Assembly (NCBI GenBank): GCA_029817715.1
Contig: JARUPY010000493.1
Coordinates: 191,001-255,000, forward strand
DNA length: 64,000 bases
Source of the DNA: Melastoma dodecandrum
Taxonomy: Eukaryota; Streptophyta; Magnoliopsida; Myrtales; Melastomataceae
Direction of reading: 5' to 3'
Part shown: positions 45,043 to 59,036 of the stretch, one piece after another
How the letters are laid out: each line of letters starts with the position of its first letter
Position numbering within the stretch: position 1 is the first letter of the stretch
Position numbers and translations under genes: made by a program
The notes under the pieces: generated by a model
Databases searched by the model: none
Seen by the model: the letters and a program-made list of their open reading frames with translations, nothing else
What the model was told of the DNA's origin: nothing

Positions 45043-46660
45043 GACTATCCTCCATGATTCCCCGAGATTTCGGAAAACAGAAGATTTTCCCAGGAAGAGA
45101 GACAGATAAAAGGTAAAGGAGGAACCTACAGGGAGGAGGAGGAGATCACGGACCTTCAGATAACGGAACCATCTTCCAGAGAGATCACCGGTCCCTGATC
45201 CGCCCCTGGCCGCTTCCCGACTGCTTCTCCATCGTTCTCTAAACCACGGTAGGACCATGCCAAAGTCATGGGAACCCCGTTCAACCAACCCAAATGGAGT
45301 ACTCGACAGATTTCGACATCTGTAGATGCAACATCGACGACACTCGTCTCCGGCTTCGTTAGGGTGCAACCAGCGATGCTTGACATCTCTTCGCAGCAAC
45401 GACGGAAGCAAGCTTCCTTTAGATAACCAGACTAACTTCAATGCCTGACCTTCGACGGAGGACCGTGTCAAGGCTCCTCGCACACGCGCTTAGCGTCAAG
45501 GGGAGCCCTCGTTTTGCTTTGATTGTTTCCTTCTTATGTGCAGGTATACAAGGCAGTAACAATCTCCTTCCCCGGCGAACCTCCTTCCCCGGCGACGTTT
45601 GGAATCAGCAACGCCATTCATCCTCCTCGGCGACCCTCCTCCAGCCCCAAGGTGGTTCCCTATCCCAGCTTCCCGACGTCCCTCAGACAACCAATAGCAG
45701 ACTCCTCACTTCCCGGTGCTCCACGGCGAAAGCAGCAACCCCCACATCCGACGGCAGCTCCACCCACAGCGCCATCCATCCCCCAGACGTCTCCAAGATC
45801 CGATGGCGGTGGATCAGCTTCTCCAACGGCACTCCCGAGCCAACAGCCGGCTCCTGTCTTCCCACGTCTTCCCAAATCAACAGTGGCAGACCGTCCCCTC
45901 CCGGTCAGCTCCAGAACCGACATGGCGGTGGCGAACCCACGTCTCCTCAGCGACTCCAGCATCCACAATCCCGCAGATCATCTCCTCCGGCATCCCTGCG
46001 TCCTCCCTGGTGCCCAAAGAGCCGGCGGCGGCAACCAGCAGCTCTTCCTTCCTGGCGTCCCCCTGGCCCAGCAGCACTCCACGACAGTTCCGATGACACC
46101 TCTCCGGCAGCTCTCCTCCTCAAATCGACGCCCGGACCCAAAATCCGGCTCCTACCTCCGTCCCGACCTCCACAGCCTGTCCCCGGCCACTGAGAAGCGG
46201 TCGTGATCAGCAACCCCGGAGATGGAACCCTCCCTAACATCTCCAGACTTCACGGTGGCAAGACCATCTTCCCCGGGCCTCCTCGAGACCTCGCAGCGGC
46301 GGATCAACCCTCTCCGCCGTCCCCAAGCTTCATCGGCAGCCCTTCCCGACGTCCTTGAGTCCGCCAGCATTTCCTCCGGCGACGGGCTCATTTGGATTCG
46401 ACCGTGATGGCAGACCCATCTTCCTCAACATGCCCTGGGTTCGCGGGATCGGCGACAGGCAACTTCAAAGCGGTCTCCTCTATGCCTCCCATTCCCAGCA
46501 GAAGCTCATCCCAGCCTCCGAGATCTCCTTCTCGTGACGATCCCCACGCAGCTCGTATGGTCAGAGCTTCTTTCGATTTTGATTTTGTTTTGCCTTGGGG
46601 TTTGACCTTGATGTTTAATCTCTGTGATTGGTACATTAGACTCACGTGGGCATTTAGGAT
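45043..46660. other. CT/CCG-rich half of LTR 1 with overlapping Pro/Ser-rich frames
   Basis: On the plus strand, two overlapping frames are open for 250 and 227 codons (45441-46193 and 45523-46206), both low-complexity and Pro/Ser/Arg-rich. A 151-codon frame is open on the minus strand (45483-45028). None resembles a known protein and all are explained by C-rich composition. I treat them as non-coding. They are preserved in all copies because the copies are young. Confidence 0.6.
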
Positions 46661-47471
46661 AGAGATAAAAATTTAATAATACTAAAAACGAATGCGTCCC
46701 CCTATCTATTTTTAATCATCATTTGACTATGCATACATGTCGTCGATTAATTATTATTATTTTTTTAATTAGTCGTCGATTAATTTTTTATCTTCACATG
46801 TACACTGAGCATACAACTTCAAAGGCAAACTTTCGAAGACCACATGAAGGCGCGTGTATCAAACCGCGTGGATCTTTCCGCGTGTGTAAAAACCGCGATG
46901 TCAATATAATAAAGCCGCCCCAACCGTCATCTCAGGTACATGAGGGAGGTGCGGGCCTCCCGATTTTCTTTATTTCCACATGTAACGGGTCGTGGGCCCA
47001 AGTGCATAGGTCCACGATCACCACCCTTCCCCGCTCCCTTTGATCTAAATACTTGATCTGTGGTTGCGGTGCATGCTATTAGGCTTTAGGATTTTATTGT
47101 CGCATGTTGTTTGCTAAACCAACACACATGAGTTCGGGCCCAAAAGGTCCGAGTCGGGTCCAACGCCCGTAAAACATTGACATGAGTCCGGAGTCATGCC
47201 CGGATCGGGTCCAACACCCGTTAACCAAAAGCAAAACTTTTGGAGCAAACGCCACCTTTTCGCATGTTTAATGTAAGAGTTAGTAATCAAGGATCCCCGA
47301 ATCCTACTCTGGTTTTCCGACTTAGACCAATTTTCAAAATTAAGTCGGTGGCGACTCCGTAATTGTTTACCTAGGTTAAACAACAACACATTTTTATAAA
47401 CGGAGCCATTTTTGGATGAGGGACTAGCGACCGCGCGCGTGCTAGGCCGGAAGGCGCGTGTACATCCCGGA

Positions 47472-47489
47472 TGGCGACTCCGCTGGGGA
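47472..47489 (+). promoter_or_regulatory. LARD primer binding site 1
   Basis: TGGCGACTCCGCTGGGGA seven bases after the TACA end of LTR 1; it suits priming by a tRNA ending TCGCCA (tRNA-Arg type, inferred). Confidence 0.75.
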
Positions 47490-49860
47490 CTCCGCATGTG
47501 GATTCTTTTCGAACGCTCTTACATTTTTAATCCACATGCGGAAGGGAGTTCTTGTTTGCGCATGTATTTGCTTGGCTCGGTGCCTTTTGTTTGCTCTCAT
47601 GTTTGTGTTCGTTTACCGTTTACTAGGCATTTCTAGGTAAGTCCCTATACCCGGGACTAGGATCTCTAGGGGGTCACCGAAAGGCACGGCCTCGCTGCTT
47701 CCTGCGGCTTGTAGGCTGTGGACCGGGACCCGCCTCCCTTAGTCCGAGGGAGATCTTAGAAGCCTCCATCCGAGTCTAGATTTGTTTGCCCACTATAGGT
47801 ATCAGACGCCGCACGTGCATTTGTCTGTTACTGAGTGTCTGCTACATGTACAGGGACAGGTGTCAGGTACGCTTTGTCTGCTATAACTGTAAAACTAACA
47901 ATGCTCGTCTTGCAGTTGGGTGGAGTTTATTATAATGGGTTTCAACAACCTTCATTTTCTCCTATCCCTACCTATTTTACTGCTTACTGCATTCATACAT
48001 TCGCATGACTACATGAGTGTCTGTTCGATTGCAGTAGTTACATTATCATGTCATTGCTCCATTGCATCACTACGTCTCATTTATAATTGCAGTTACATTG
48101 CATACTTTTCTGCATATACGAGTGCGGTTAAGTATCATCACAAATTTATCATGCATCGATTACATTGTTGCGTGATACTAATCTAAACATTCTCTCTGTT
48201 TTCCTTCCGAGGTTTAATTATCCAACATGGCTCCTCGAACAGGAGTAGGGACAAAGCATGACATTACAAATCTACAAGCACGAGAATATCAAGGATTTAT
48301 CAATGACTACCAAAGCCCAAAGTCGAACATATAACAACATGAAGACCAAAGTTTCCATTACGGCTACCAAGGTTCAAAGCCGCGCGTCAAACGACCTGAG
48401 CCCAAAGTCATCAACGGCTCCCAAAGTACAAAGGCAAGCACGAACACCAAAGATCACCCAATGACTACCAAAGTGCAAAGTCGAATCTACAACAACATGA
48501 AAACCCCAAGGAGGTTACAGCTCACCAGCCAACTGCAGTCAACATCGGAGCTAATGACGAGCCCATCGAGCCGTTCACGGACATGCTACAATCGGACACA
48601 TTAGGGACATCACTTCCCTACTGATCTGACGACCGCTCCAAAGAAATAAAAGCGATTTCACTACATCATCAGTCGCCACAACTTCGGCATCAACAGAAAC
48701 ATCATTCCAAACACGGGCGATTCCCCAGCTTACAACTCAACAACACAATCTAGCACAATGGGCAAACCCCATCATTCACAACGGCATCGCGAGATCAATA
48801 CAGCTGCGAGCAATCAACTCCCAAATATGAACACTTCATTCAACCTCATTGTTTCTACGATAACAAGAACTCGACGAACGCCGGATCCAAAGCATCCCCA
48901 CGACAAACAACATGGACATGAACAAGATTCTTCAAGAGATGGCAAATACATAGCGCAACTGGTACAAGATGACTCATCTAGGGCTCAGACAACAGCTTAC
49001 CAACGCCAAAGAATATGATGTCTACTAAACGACGACGCATACTTCAACTGGGGCAATTCCCTTTGAATTCCCTACGGCAGCCAAGCGGTCATCCCGACAG
49101 TAGTCAACCACCGACTCTCACCAAAGAAAAGAGGAGAAGGTTAGTCACCGCAGCACTCATTGACAAAAAACAAGCACGTTGGCCCACTACATGAGTGGCC
49201 AATCCCCACCCAAGCCCACCGCACGGCTCTATCAACTTTGCACATTCACGACATTCAACCAAAGATCAATCATCTTAACGGAGAGAACTGTCATAAGCAA
49301 TCGATGTAGGCGTTCATCGACGTTACAATCACATGAAAGGGAGTATTCGTTCTTTGATTAATACTTCCCTATTTTTGAAAATAAGTTGCATGAGCTCACT
49401 TATTTTAGCCCTTGTCACATGTTGACGAAGGCGTGGGTGGCAGGGTGGTAAAGTTTCGAGCCAAAGCCTTGAAACAGTTTTGAGCCAAAGCATCAAAATA
49501 TCCTTTGTTGTCAACAAAACGACGATCTACATGAAAGGGAGTATTCGTTCCTCAACTAATACCTTCTCTGCAGAACATGTTACATGCGCTTACTTATTTT
49601 TCCCTTCGGCTTGTCTCATAGGTACGTGAACATCCTAGGCAGACGATGAAGGCGAGGGCAGCAGGGTGTTAAAGCTCCAAGCAATATTGGGGCAAAAATT
49701 CAAGCAATCTTGGCGAAATATTCATTTCCAAGACAACGAATCACATAAAAGGTACATGAACATCCTAGGCAAACGACGAAGGCGAGGTTGGTAGCGTGGA
49801 AAAGTTTCGAGCCAAAGTTTCGAAACAGCCTTCGTTGGCAAAACAACGACAATACGAGAA

Positions 49861-50097
49861 CAATCCGGGGCAAATCTCCGAGCGATCCTGGGGCAAATCT
49901 CCAAACGATCATGGGACAGATCTTCGAACAATACTGGGGCAAATCTCCGAGTAATCATGGACAAATCTACAAGCAATCTTGGGGCAAATTCCCAACCGAT
50001 CCAGGGGCAAATCTCCGAGTGATCATGGACGTCTCCAAGCAATCCTGGAGCATACCTCCAAGCTATCCTGGGACAAGACAGAGCAATCTTGGTTAAT
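49861..50097 (+). repeat. Minisatellite in LARD internal region 1
   Basis: About eight imperfect ~28-bp units built on GGGGCAAATCTCCGA(G/A)(C/T)GATC. Confidence 0.85.
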
Positions 50098-52227
50098 TCC
50101 CTGTTGACAAACCAACGAATCACATAAGAGGGAGTATTCGTTCCTTAACTAATACTTCTTCGCAAAACGAGTTACATGAGCTTACTTGTTGTGCCCTCCA
50201 TGCTTATCTCATGAAGTACATGAACACCGTAGGCAGACAATGAAATCCAAAGCTTCAAAACAACATGTCATCAACAAATTACATGAAAGGGGTACATGAG
50301 CACCCTAAGCAGACAATGAAGACAAACAATAAAGTTTCAAATCAGAACTTCAGAACACAACCTTCATCAACAAACTTCTTTACATCCCAAAGAATTGGGG
50401 CAATGAGCACCAACAATACACATGAAAAGGGAGAATCACACAGTCATTACTCTCTTCATCAAGCTAAATGAAATTACATAAGCCGATTTCATTTAAGTCC
50501 TTTGTCTCGTGAGCAGGTACATGAGCTCCTCACACGAATGGTACAGAACTCCTATGACAAAGGCGAGGGTGGCAGGGTGGCAAAGCTTCGAGCCAAAGTC
50601 TTGTTGCAGTTTCGTTAATCCTTCGATTCCATCGGACGAAGACGCAATAACGAAACAAAAAGGGAAGTATCAAAACTCTACTTTTCTTTTCGAATATGCG
50701 AAATTACATGAGCAAATTTCGTTTCTACTCTAATAGAAGCAAGTTACATAAATTCACTTGTTTTCTCGCCATTGCTTGTTAGGTACAAGAACAACCTTAC
50801 ATAACAAACATAAGGCATGAGTAGGACTTCGCCAATCCTTCGATCCCATCGGACGAAGATGTACTGACGAAACAACATGAGAGGGAGTATTAATCCAATT
50901 TCCAATACTTTCTTGTCGGAACAAGTTACACGAGCTTACTTGATTCCGCCCTTTGGGCGTTTGTAGGTACATGAGCACCCTACATCACGAACAAAGGCGC
51001 GGGCGGTTGGGTGGAAAATTTCGAACCAAAGTTTCGAAATTGCCTTTGTCATCATCAAGGACGGCCACATGAGGACAATGACATGACTTCGGACATGAAT
51101 GTACAAGCACTGTCTCGGTAAAATATCTCGAAACAAGTCATCCAAAGGTATGCGTTTTTTTTAAACATCTGCGTGCCATTTGCATTTAACCATCAATTTT
51201 CTGGGCGAGAAATGGAGAAGGCAAACCCATTCCCAAACACTCACCCCCGAGAGACGAGTGCAAACACCGTGAAAATTTCCTATAAAAGCGTCTGGACGGA
51301 CGAAGAATCCTTTAACGAAAGATGCTCAAACGGGATGAGATCAAACCTTCTTTTTATTTCTCTACCCCAAACACGTCAATTATTGTTTGCCTCAGAACCA
51401 AAGTTTCTGTGTTACCTCTCTCACAGAGTCTACGGATCACCTCGCATCGAAGTTGCCGAAAAACTTGTAAAGCCAAAAGTGGCGAAATGTAGAGATGACA
51501 CTTCCTCAAGGTCCGAGCAAAGAGTACCATCGACAGATTTGTGAGCCAGTCGAGTTGTTCCTAAGGACAAAACATCTCCATGAACTCAAAAAGTTCCAAA
51601 AAAACTTCCTAGAAATATTTTTAATAAATGTGGGGCATATCCCGCATGTTGACAAAGAAAAAACAATATTAGCGCAAAGACTGAAGTCTTCAAGAGCAAA
51701 GCGCAAAATAAAAGAGCAGAATTAAAACATCAGGGCCGACATAGACGGTCGCAAGAGCAAATGTGTTATTTCAAAATAAGAAAAACAAATGAGCCATTTG
51801 CTAATCCTGACAGAACGCCTCGACTGGCCCACTATCTGAAAGATGGAGAATTCGCTCGGATGGTGAAATCTCTACAGTTCACTAGTTTTTGATGAGGCCC
51901 TTAAAACAACGATTTTTAAAGCCTTATACCGAAACTTTATTCCAGCTAGACAAACTCATTTGACCGGTACATGAGCATCCAAGTCAAAGGAATTTTGAAA
52001 TCCAACCAAGACAGCTTTTCGAGATAAGAGTAAACAAGAGAGAAGTCAAAATCCCTTCTCCTATTCTCGCTCAAAAGCAATTTTGGTTGAAACGACATGC
52101 ATGAGTGTCATTTGCTTATACCCGTACTTCACGGGATTTCATTTATTTCTAACTGTTTTCATGATGAGATTCCAAGGTGCAAGGTTCATCAAGATCAAAT
52201 TTTATCAATTTGGGGTATTTATGATAT

Positions 52228-52264
52228 CTTTGCGAGAAAAACCTTTTTAGGTTCTCTCGCAAAG
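52228..52264 (+). other. Hairpin just before the polypurine tract, copy 1
   Basis: CTTTGCGAGA and TCTCGCAAAG form a perfect 10-bp stem, with inner AACCT/AGGTT pairing around a TTTT loop. The stem overlaps the start of the purine tract before LTR 2. Confidence 0.85.
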
Positions 52265-52273
52265 AGGGGCAAC
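52261..52273 (+). promoter_or_regulatory. LARD polypurine tract 1
   Basis: AAAGAGGGGCAAC directly precedes the TG of LTR 2. Confidence 0.8.
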
Positions 52274-52356
52274 TGTAAATACCCCAAATTTCTTATTTAC
52301 TTCTGCATTCTGTTCTTACACGTATGATTTCCTTCACCAACTCAGACATTCTCTTC

Positions 52357-52987
52357 TTAGCCAATGGTGAAGGAGCTGAATATCTTAGCCAGCATATCGG
52401 AGAGCTCTCGGTAACTCTTAAGGTCAACCTTGCGCGGATACGGCGCGCCATCCATGCTCACCTTAACAAAAGCCATGCTGGCGTGCTCGGACTTGTTTGG
52501 CTGGACAGCCATGATGCTCTTATGAAATGAGCGGACTGGAGGCCAGCCGACTGACCACCTGTGCCTTGATATTCCAAATCATATATTTTAAGGTCCAAAT
52601 CCGACAACATGGAAATTACTTTTGATTGAGAGTTTTGGGAAAGAAAAGCAAGCCAAGACAAAAAGACTCCATATGTTTTATACTTTTCCCATGTCCAATC
52701 CGACAAAGAATCAGAAATCCCACAAATTGGTTGTCTGACAAAACAGACGCTACACCCCAACGACTCCTCCCAACCTCTCGAGGCTTCACGTGGTTGCGAC
52801 CGTCGCCGCTCCTCTTGTCGTCCGTCTTCTCCCCACCGTTGGCTGTGCACTTCCCGACCTTAAACTCGTCTTCGTGAGGAGCAGAGGAAAGTTTGAGCTT
52901 CAGATCGTCGCTTTCCGAGAACACCCTCTTCCCGCCATTGCCGCAACAGCCTAACTTCCCTGGCACGCCAAGGCCGAGCCTCACTTA
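52357..52987 (-). pseudogene. Captured Aux/IAA fragment in LTR 2
   Basis: Same content as the LTR 1 copy, offset by 8937 bp, with the same frame break before GWPP. Confidence 0.87.
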
Positions 52988-53296
52988 TCGCCCACTGTCG
53001 TCAATTACGGACCAAAGGATACAAATCTCATCGGATGCGCTTCTACAGGTGTTCTAAGCTGGACACTGGTCGCATCGATGGGGGTTGCTCCATCTTGCTG
53101 GGGCTCACCCCTAATGTTATGCTCTGCTGAGCATTGTCGGCTGCCACGGAAGTGTTTGGAAAGCAGCGGCCACCACCATGGGTTTCACGCCATTTGATGA
53201 AGGAACGGCAGCATCCGCTAATGTGTCCAAGGGACTGCCTTGGAATGAAGGCATGTTGTGGCTGGGGAGATCTCGGGCATGGCGTGAAACATCGGG

Positions 53297-53795
53297 TTCA
53301 ATCCGATAAGTAGTTGAGAGGCAGCGACATGAGGCCATAGATGAACTCCTGGAACTGTTCTTCATGTCTTCACCTGGTTCCAAACTAATCAATGCCTTGA
53401 CAAATACTTGGAGAGCAATCTGAAAGACAAACATGGAGAACAAGATTTCTAAAGTTTCTTAGGAAGCAAGATTGCAAGATTTACCGTTTTCGTTGATGAG
53501 CAAGATTATAGATTTTCCCATCAACTTGATCACAGATTTGGGGTGGGACTTGAATATCTTCCCGCACCTGCAAATCAAGGCAACAGGTACTGGTAAGTTC
53601 AACGTAATTTTGCAATGCTGGATAATCAGAAAAGCACAGAAGACAGCAAAGAGGAAGAAAGAAGAGGATCGACTTTTGATGGCATTTGTTCATAAAGTCC
53701 TCTGGATGGTCGAAGTATGCCTGGGAGACAAACTCGATGGTTTCGCTAACAAACGGAAGCCCCAAGGCCCCTGGAGGAATTAATCGATGTCTTGC
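53297..53795 (-). pseudogene. Captured CYP90D-like exons in LTR 2
   Basis: Same three pieces as in LTR 1; small differences, such as RHRL for RYRL before IPPGALG and a PPQICD variant next to piece 2. Confidence 0.83.
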
Positions 53796-56407
53796 CTTGT
53801 TACTGGAATAAATGGAGCCACAAAAGCAACTCACTACGCAACCCTCTTTAGGAATCAATATCCTTCAGATATTTGCCTACCAGACTCCAGAGATCTCGCG
53901 ACAACCCCAACAAATCAGTGAGTAACCCATGATCTCACCTGACAAAAGGATCCACGTCCACGCTCAACGGTCTCCCACGACTATCCTCCATGATTCCCCG
54001 AGATTTCGGAAAACAGAAGATTTTCCCAGGAAGAGAGACAGATAAAAGGTAAAGGAGGAACCTACAGGGAGGAGGAGGAGATCACGGACCTTCAGATAAC
54101 GGAACCATCTTCCAGAGAGATCACCGGTCCCTGATCCGCCCCTGGCCGCTTCCCGACTGCTTCTCCATCGTTCTCTAAACCACGGTAGGACCATGCCAAA
54201 GTCATGGGAACCCCGTTCAACCAACCCAAATGGAGTACTCGACAGATTTCGACATCTGTAGATGCAACGTCGACGACACTCGTCTCCGGCTTCGTTAGGG
54301 TGCAACCAGCGATGCTTGACATCTCTTCGCAGCAACGACGGAAGCAAGCTTCCTTTAGATAACCAGACTAACTTCAATGCCTGACCTTCGACGGAGGACC
54401 GTGTCAAGGCTCCTCGCACACGCGCTTAGCGTCAAGGGGAGCCCTCGTTTTGCTTTGATTGTTTCCTTCTTATGTGCAGGTATACAAGGCAGTAACAATC
54501 TCCTTCCCCGGCGAACCTCCTTCCCCGGCGACGTTTGGAATCAGCAACGCCATTCATCCTCCTCGGCGACCCTCCTCCAGCCCCAAGGTGGTTCCCTATC
54601 CCAGCTTCCCGACGTCCCTCAGACAACCAATAGCAGACTCCTCACTTCCCGGTGCTCCACGGCGAAAGCAGCAACCCCCACATCCGACGGCAGCTCCACC
54701 CACAGCGCCATCCATCCCCCAGACGTCTCCAAGATCCGATGGCGGTGGATCAGCTTCTCCAACGGCACTCCCGAGCCAACAGCCGGCTCCTGTCTTCCCA
54801 CGTCTTCCCAAATCAACAGTGGCAGACCGTCCCCTCCCGGTCAGCTCCAGAACCGACATGGCGGTGGCGAACCCACGTCTCCTCAGCGACTCCAGCATCC
54901 ACAATCCCGCAGATCATCTCCTCCGGCATCCATGCGTCCTCCCTGGTGCCCAAAGAGCCGGCGGCGGCAACCAGCAGCTCTTCCTTCCTGGCGTCCCCCT
55001 GGCCCAGCAGCACTCCACGACAGTTCCGATGACACCTCTCCGGCAGCTCTCCTCCTCAAATCGACGCCCGGACCCAAAATCCGGCTCCTACCTCCGTCCC
55101 GACCTCCACAGCCTGTCCCCGGCCACTGAGAAGCGGTCGTGATCAGCAACCCCGGAGATGGAACCCTCCCTAACATCTCCAGACTTCACGGTGGCAAGAC
55201 CATCTTCCCCGGGCCTCCTCGAGACCTCGCAGCGGCGGATCAACCCTCTCCGCCATCCCCAAGCTTCATCAGCAGCCCTTCCCGACGTCCTTGAGTCCGC
55301 CAGCATTTCCTCCGGCGACGGGCTCATTTGGATTCGACCGTGATGGCAGACCCATCTTCCTCAACATGCCCTGGGTTCGCGGGATCGGCGACAGGCAACT
55401 TCAAAGCGGTCTCCTCTATGCCTCCCATTCCCAGCAGAAGCTCCTCCCAGCCTCCGAGATCTCCTTCTCGTGACGATCCCCACGCAGCTCGTATGGTCAG
55501 AGCTTCTTTCGATTTTGATTTTGTTTTGCCTTGGGGTTTGACCTTGATGTTTAATCTCTGTGATTGGTACATTAGACTCACGTGGGCATTTAGGATAGAG
55601 ATAAAAATTTAATAATACTAAAAACGAATGCGTCCCCCTATCTATTTTTAATCATCATTTGACTATGCATACATGTCGTCGATTAATTATTATTATTTTT
55701 TTAATTAGTCGTCGATTAATTTTTTATCTTCACATGTACACTGAGCATACAACTTCAAAGGCAAACTTTCGAAGACCACATGAAGGCGCGTGTATCAAAC
55801 CGCGTGGATCTTTCCGCGTGTGTAAAAACCGCGATGTCAATATAATAAAGCGGCCCCAACCGTCATTTCAGGTACATGAGGGAGGTGCGGGCCTCCCGAT
55901 TTTCTTTATTTCCACATGTAACGGGTCGTGGGCCCAAGTGCATAGGTCCACGATCACCACCCTTCCCCGCTCCCTTTGATCTAAATACTTGATCTGTGGT
56001 TGCGGTGCATGCTATTAGGCTTTAGGATTTTATTGTCGCATGTTGTTTGCTAAACCAACACACATGAGTTCGGGCCCAAAAGGTCCGAATCGGGTCCAAC
56101 GCCCATAAAACATTGACATGAGTCCGGAGTCATGCCCGGATCGGGTCCAACACCCGTTAACCAAAAGCAAAACTTTTGGAGCAAACGCCACCTTTTCGCA
56201 TGTTTAATGTAAGAGTTAGTAATCAAGGATCCCCGAATCCTACTCTGGTTTTCCGACTTAGACCAATTTTCAAAATTAAGTCGGTGGCGACTCCGTAATC
56301 GTTTACCTAGGTTAAACAACAACACATTTTTACAAACGGAGCCATTTTTGGATGAGGGACTAGCGCCCGCGCGCGTGCTAGGTCGGAAGGCGCGCGTACA
56401 TCCCGGA

Positions 56408-56425
56408 TGGCGACTCCGCTGGGGA
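56408..56425 (+). promoter_or_regulatory. LARD primer binding site 2
   Basis: Same TGGCGACTCCGCTGGGGA as in unit 1, seven bases after LTR 2. Confidence 0.75.
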
Positions 56426-58799
56426 CTCCGCATGTGGATTCTTTTCGAATACTCTTACATTTTTAATCCACATGCGGAAGGGAGTTCTTGTTTGCGCATG
56501 TACTTACTTGCTTGGCTCGGTGCCTTTTGTTTGCTCTCATGGTTGTGTTCGTTTACTGCTTACTAGGCATTTCTAGGTAAGTCCCTATACCCGGGACTAA
56601 GATCTTTAGGGGGTCACCGAAAGGCACGGACTCGCTGCTTCCTGCGGCTTGTAGGCTATGGACCGGGACCCGCCTCCCTTAGTCCGATGGAGGTCTTAGA
56701 AACCTTCATCCGAGTCTAGAATTGTTTGCCCACTACAGGTACCAGACGCCGCACGTGCATTTGCTTGTTACTAAGTGACTGCTACATGTGCAGGGACAGG
56801 TGTCAGGTACGCTTTGTCTGCAATAACTGTAAAACTAACTTTGCTCGTTTTGCAGTTGGGTGGAGTTTATTATAATGGGTTTCAACAACCTTCATTTCTC
56901 CTATCCCTACCTATTTTACTGCTTACTGCATTCATACATTCGCATGACTACATGAGTGTCTGTTCGATTGCAGTAGTTACATTATCATGTCATTGCTCCA
57001 TTGCATCACTACGTCTCATTTATAATTGCAGTTACATTGCATACTTTTCTGCATATACGAGTGCGGTTAAGTATCATCACAAATTTATCATGCATCGATT
57101 ACATTGTTGCGTGATACTAATCTAAACATTCTCTCTGTTTTCCTTCCGAGGTTTAATTATCCAACATGGCTCCTCGAACAGGAGTAGGGACAAAGCATGA
57201 CATTACAAATCTACAAGCACGAGAATGCCAAGGATTTATCGACGACTACCAAAGCCCAAAGTCAAACATCTAATAACATGAAGACCAAAGTTTCCATTAC
57301 GGCTACCAAGGTTCAAAGCCGCGCGTCAAACGACCTGAGCCCAAAGTCATCAACGGCTCCCAAAGTACAAAGCCAAGCACGAACACCAAAGATCACCCAA
57401 TGACTACCAAAGTGCAAAGTCGAATCTACAACAACATGAAAACCCCAAGGAGGTTACAGCTCACCAGCCAACTGCAGTCAACATCGGAGCTAATGACGAG
57501 CCCATCGAGCCGTTCACGGACATGCTACAATCGGACACATTAGGGACATCACTTCCCTACTGATCTGACGACCGCTCCAAAGAAATAAAAGCGATTTCAC
57601 TACATCATCAGTCGCCACAACTTCGGCATCAACAGAAACATCATTCCAAACACGGGCGATTCCCCAGCTTACAACTCAACAACACAATCTAGCACAATGG
57701 GCAAACCCCATCATTCACAACGGCATCGCGAGATCAATACAGCTGCGAGCAATCAACTCCCAAATATGAACACTTCATTCAACCTCATTGTTTATATGAT
57801 AACAAGAACTCGACGAACGCCAGATCCAAAGCATCCCCACGACAAAAAACATGAACATGGACCAGATTCTTCAAGAGATGGCAAATACATAGCGCAACTG
57901 GTACAAGATGACTCATCTAGGGCTCAGACAACAGCTTACCAACGCCAAAGAATATGATGTCTACTAAACGACGACGCATACTTCAACTGGGGCAATTCCC
58001 TTTGAATTCCCTACGGCAGCCAAGCGGTCATCCCGACAGTAGTCAACCACCGACTCTCACCAAAGAAAAGAGGAGAAGGTCAGTCACTGCAGCACTCATT
58101 GACGAAAAACAAGCACGTTGGCCCACTACATGAGTGGCCAATCCCCACCCAAGCCCACCGCACGGCTCTATCAACTTTGCACATTCACGACATTCAACCA
58201 AAGATCAATCATCTTAACGGAGAGAACTGTCATAAGCAATCGATGTAGGCGTTCGTCGACGTTACAATCACATGAAAGGGAGTATTCGTTCTTTGATTAA
58301 TACTTCCCTATTTTTGAAAATAAGTTGCATGAGCTCACTTATTTTAGCCCTTGTCATATGTTGACGAAGGCGTGGGTGGCAGGGTGGTAAAGTTTCGAGC
58401 CAAAGCCGTGAAACAGTTTTGAGCCAAAGCATCAAAATATCCTTTGTTGTCAACAAAACGACGATCTACATGAAAGGGAGTATTCGTTCCTCAACTAATA
58501 CCTTCTCTGCAGAACATGTTACATGAGCTTACTTATTTTGCCCTTCGGCTTGTCTCATAGGTACGTGAACATCCTAGGCAGACGATGAAGGCGAGGGCAG
58601 CAGGGTGTTAAAGCTCCAAGCAATATTGGGGCAAAAATTCAAGCAATCTTGGCGAAATATTCATTTCCAAGACAACGAATCACATAAAAGGTACATGAAC
58701 ATCCTAGGCAAACGACGAAGGCGAGGTTGGTAGCGTGGAAAAGTTTCGAGCCAAAGTTTCGAAACAGCCTTCGTTGGCAAAACAACGACAACGACAATA

Positions 58800-59036
58800 C
58801 GAGACCAATCTGGGGCAAATCTCCATGCGATCTATGGGCAAATCTCCAAACGATCATGGGACAGATCTTCGAACAATACTGGGGCAAATCTCCGAGTAAT
58901 CATGGACAAATCTACAAGCAATCTTGGGGCAAATTCCCAACCGATCCAGGGGTAAATCTCCGAGTGATCATGGACGTCTCCAAGCAATCCTGGAGCATAC
59001 TTCCAAGCTATCCTGGGACAAGACAGAGCAATCTTA
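58800..59036 (+). repeat. Minisatellite in LARD internal region 2
   Basis: Counterpart of 49861-50097 with unit-level substitutions. Confidence 0.85.

Larger units (their letters stand above)
43337..47464 (+). repeat. LARD LTR copy 1
   Basis: 4128 bp, TGTA...TACA ends. Its left neighbour (CTAGT) is unrelated to the internal region, so this is the left border of the array. The matching target duplication would lie beyond the right edge of the window. Confidence 0.88.
47465..52273 (+). other. LARD internal region 1 (non-coding)
   Basis: 4809 bp between PBS and polypurine tract. No gag, protease, RT or integrase motif in any frame; longest frames are about 130 codons and unrecognised. About 48230-48520 holds degenerate repeats of ACTACCAAAGTNCAAAGTCG. 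From 49330 to 51050, about seven degenerate copies of a block recur with GGGAGTATTCGTTC, then ACATGAGCTTACTT, then GGTGGCAGGGTGG and TTTCGAGCCAAAG. A minisatellite lies at 49861-50097. Confidence 0.85.
52274..56400 (+). repeat. LARD LTR copy 2
   Basis: 4127 bp, nearly identical to copy 1, with a handful of substitutions and a one-base deletion near 53813. It serves as 3' LTR of the first unit and 5' LTR of the second. Confidence 0.9.

Noticed and set aside
45441..46206. Two overlapping Pro/Ser-rich plus-strand frames of 250 and 227 codons in the LARD LTR
   Set aside because: Low complexity, no recognisable domain, and preserved only because the LTR copies are young. Not called as genes.
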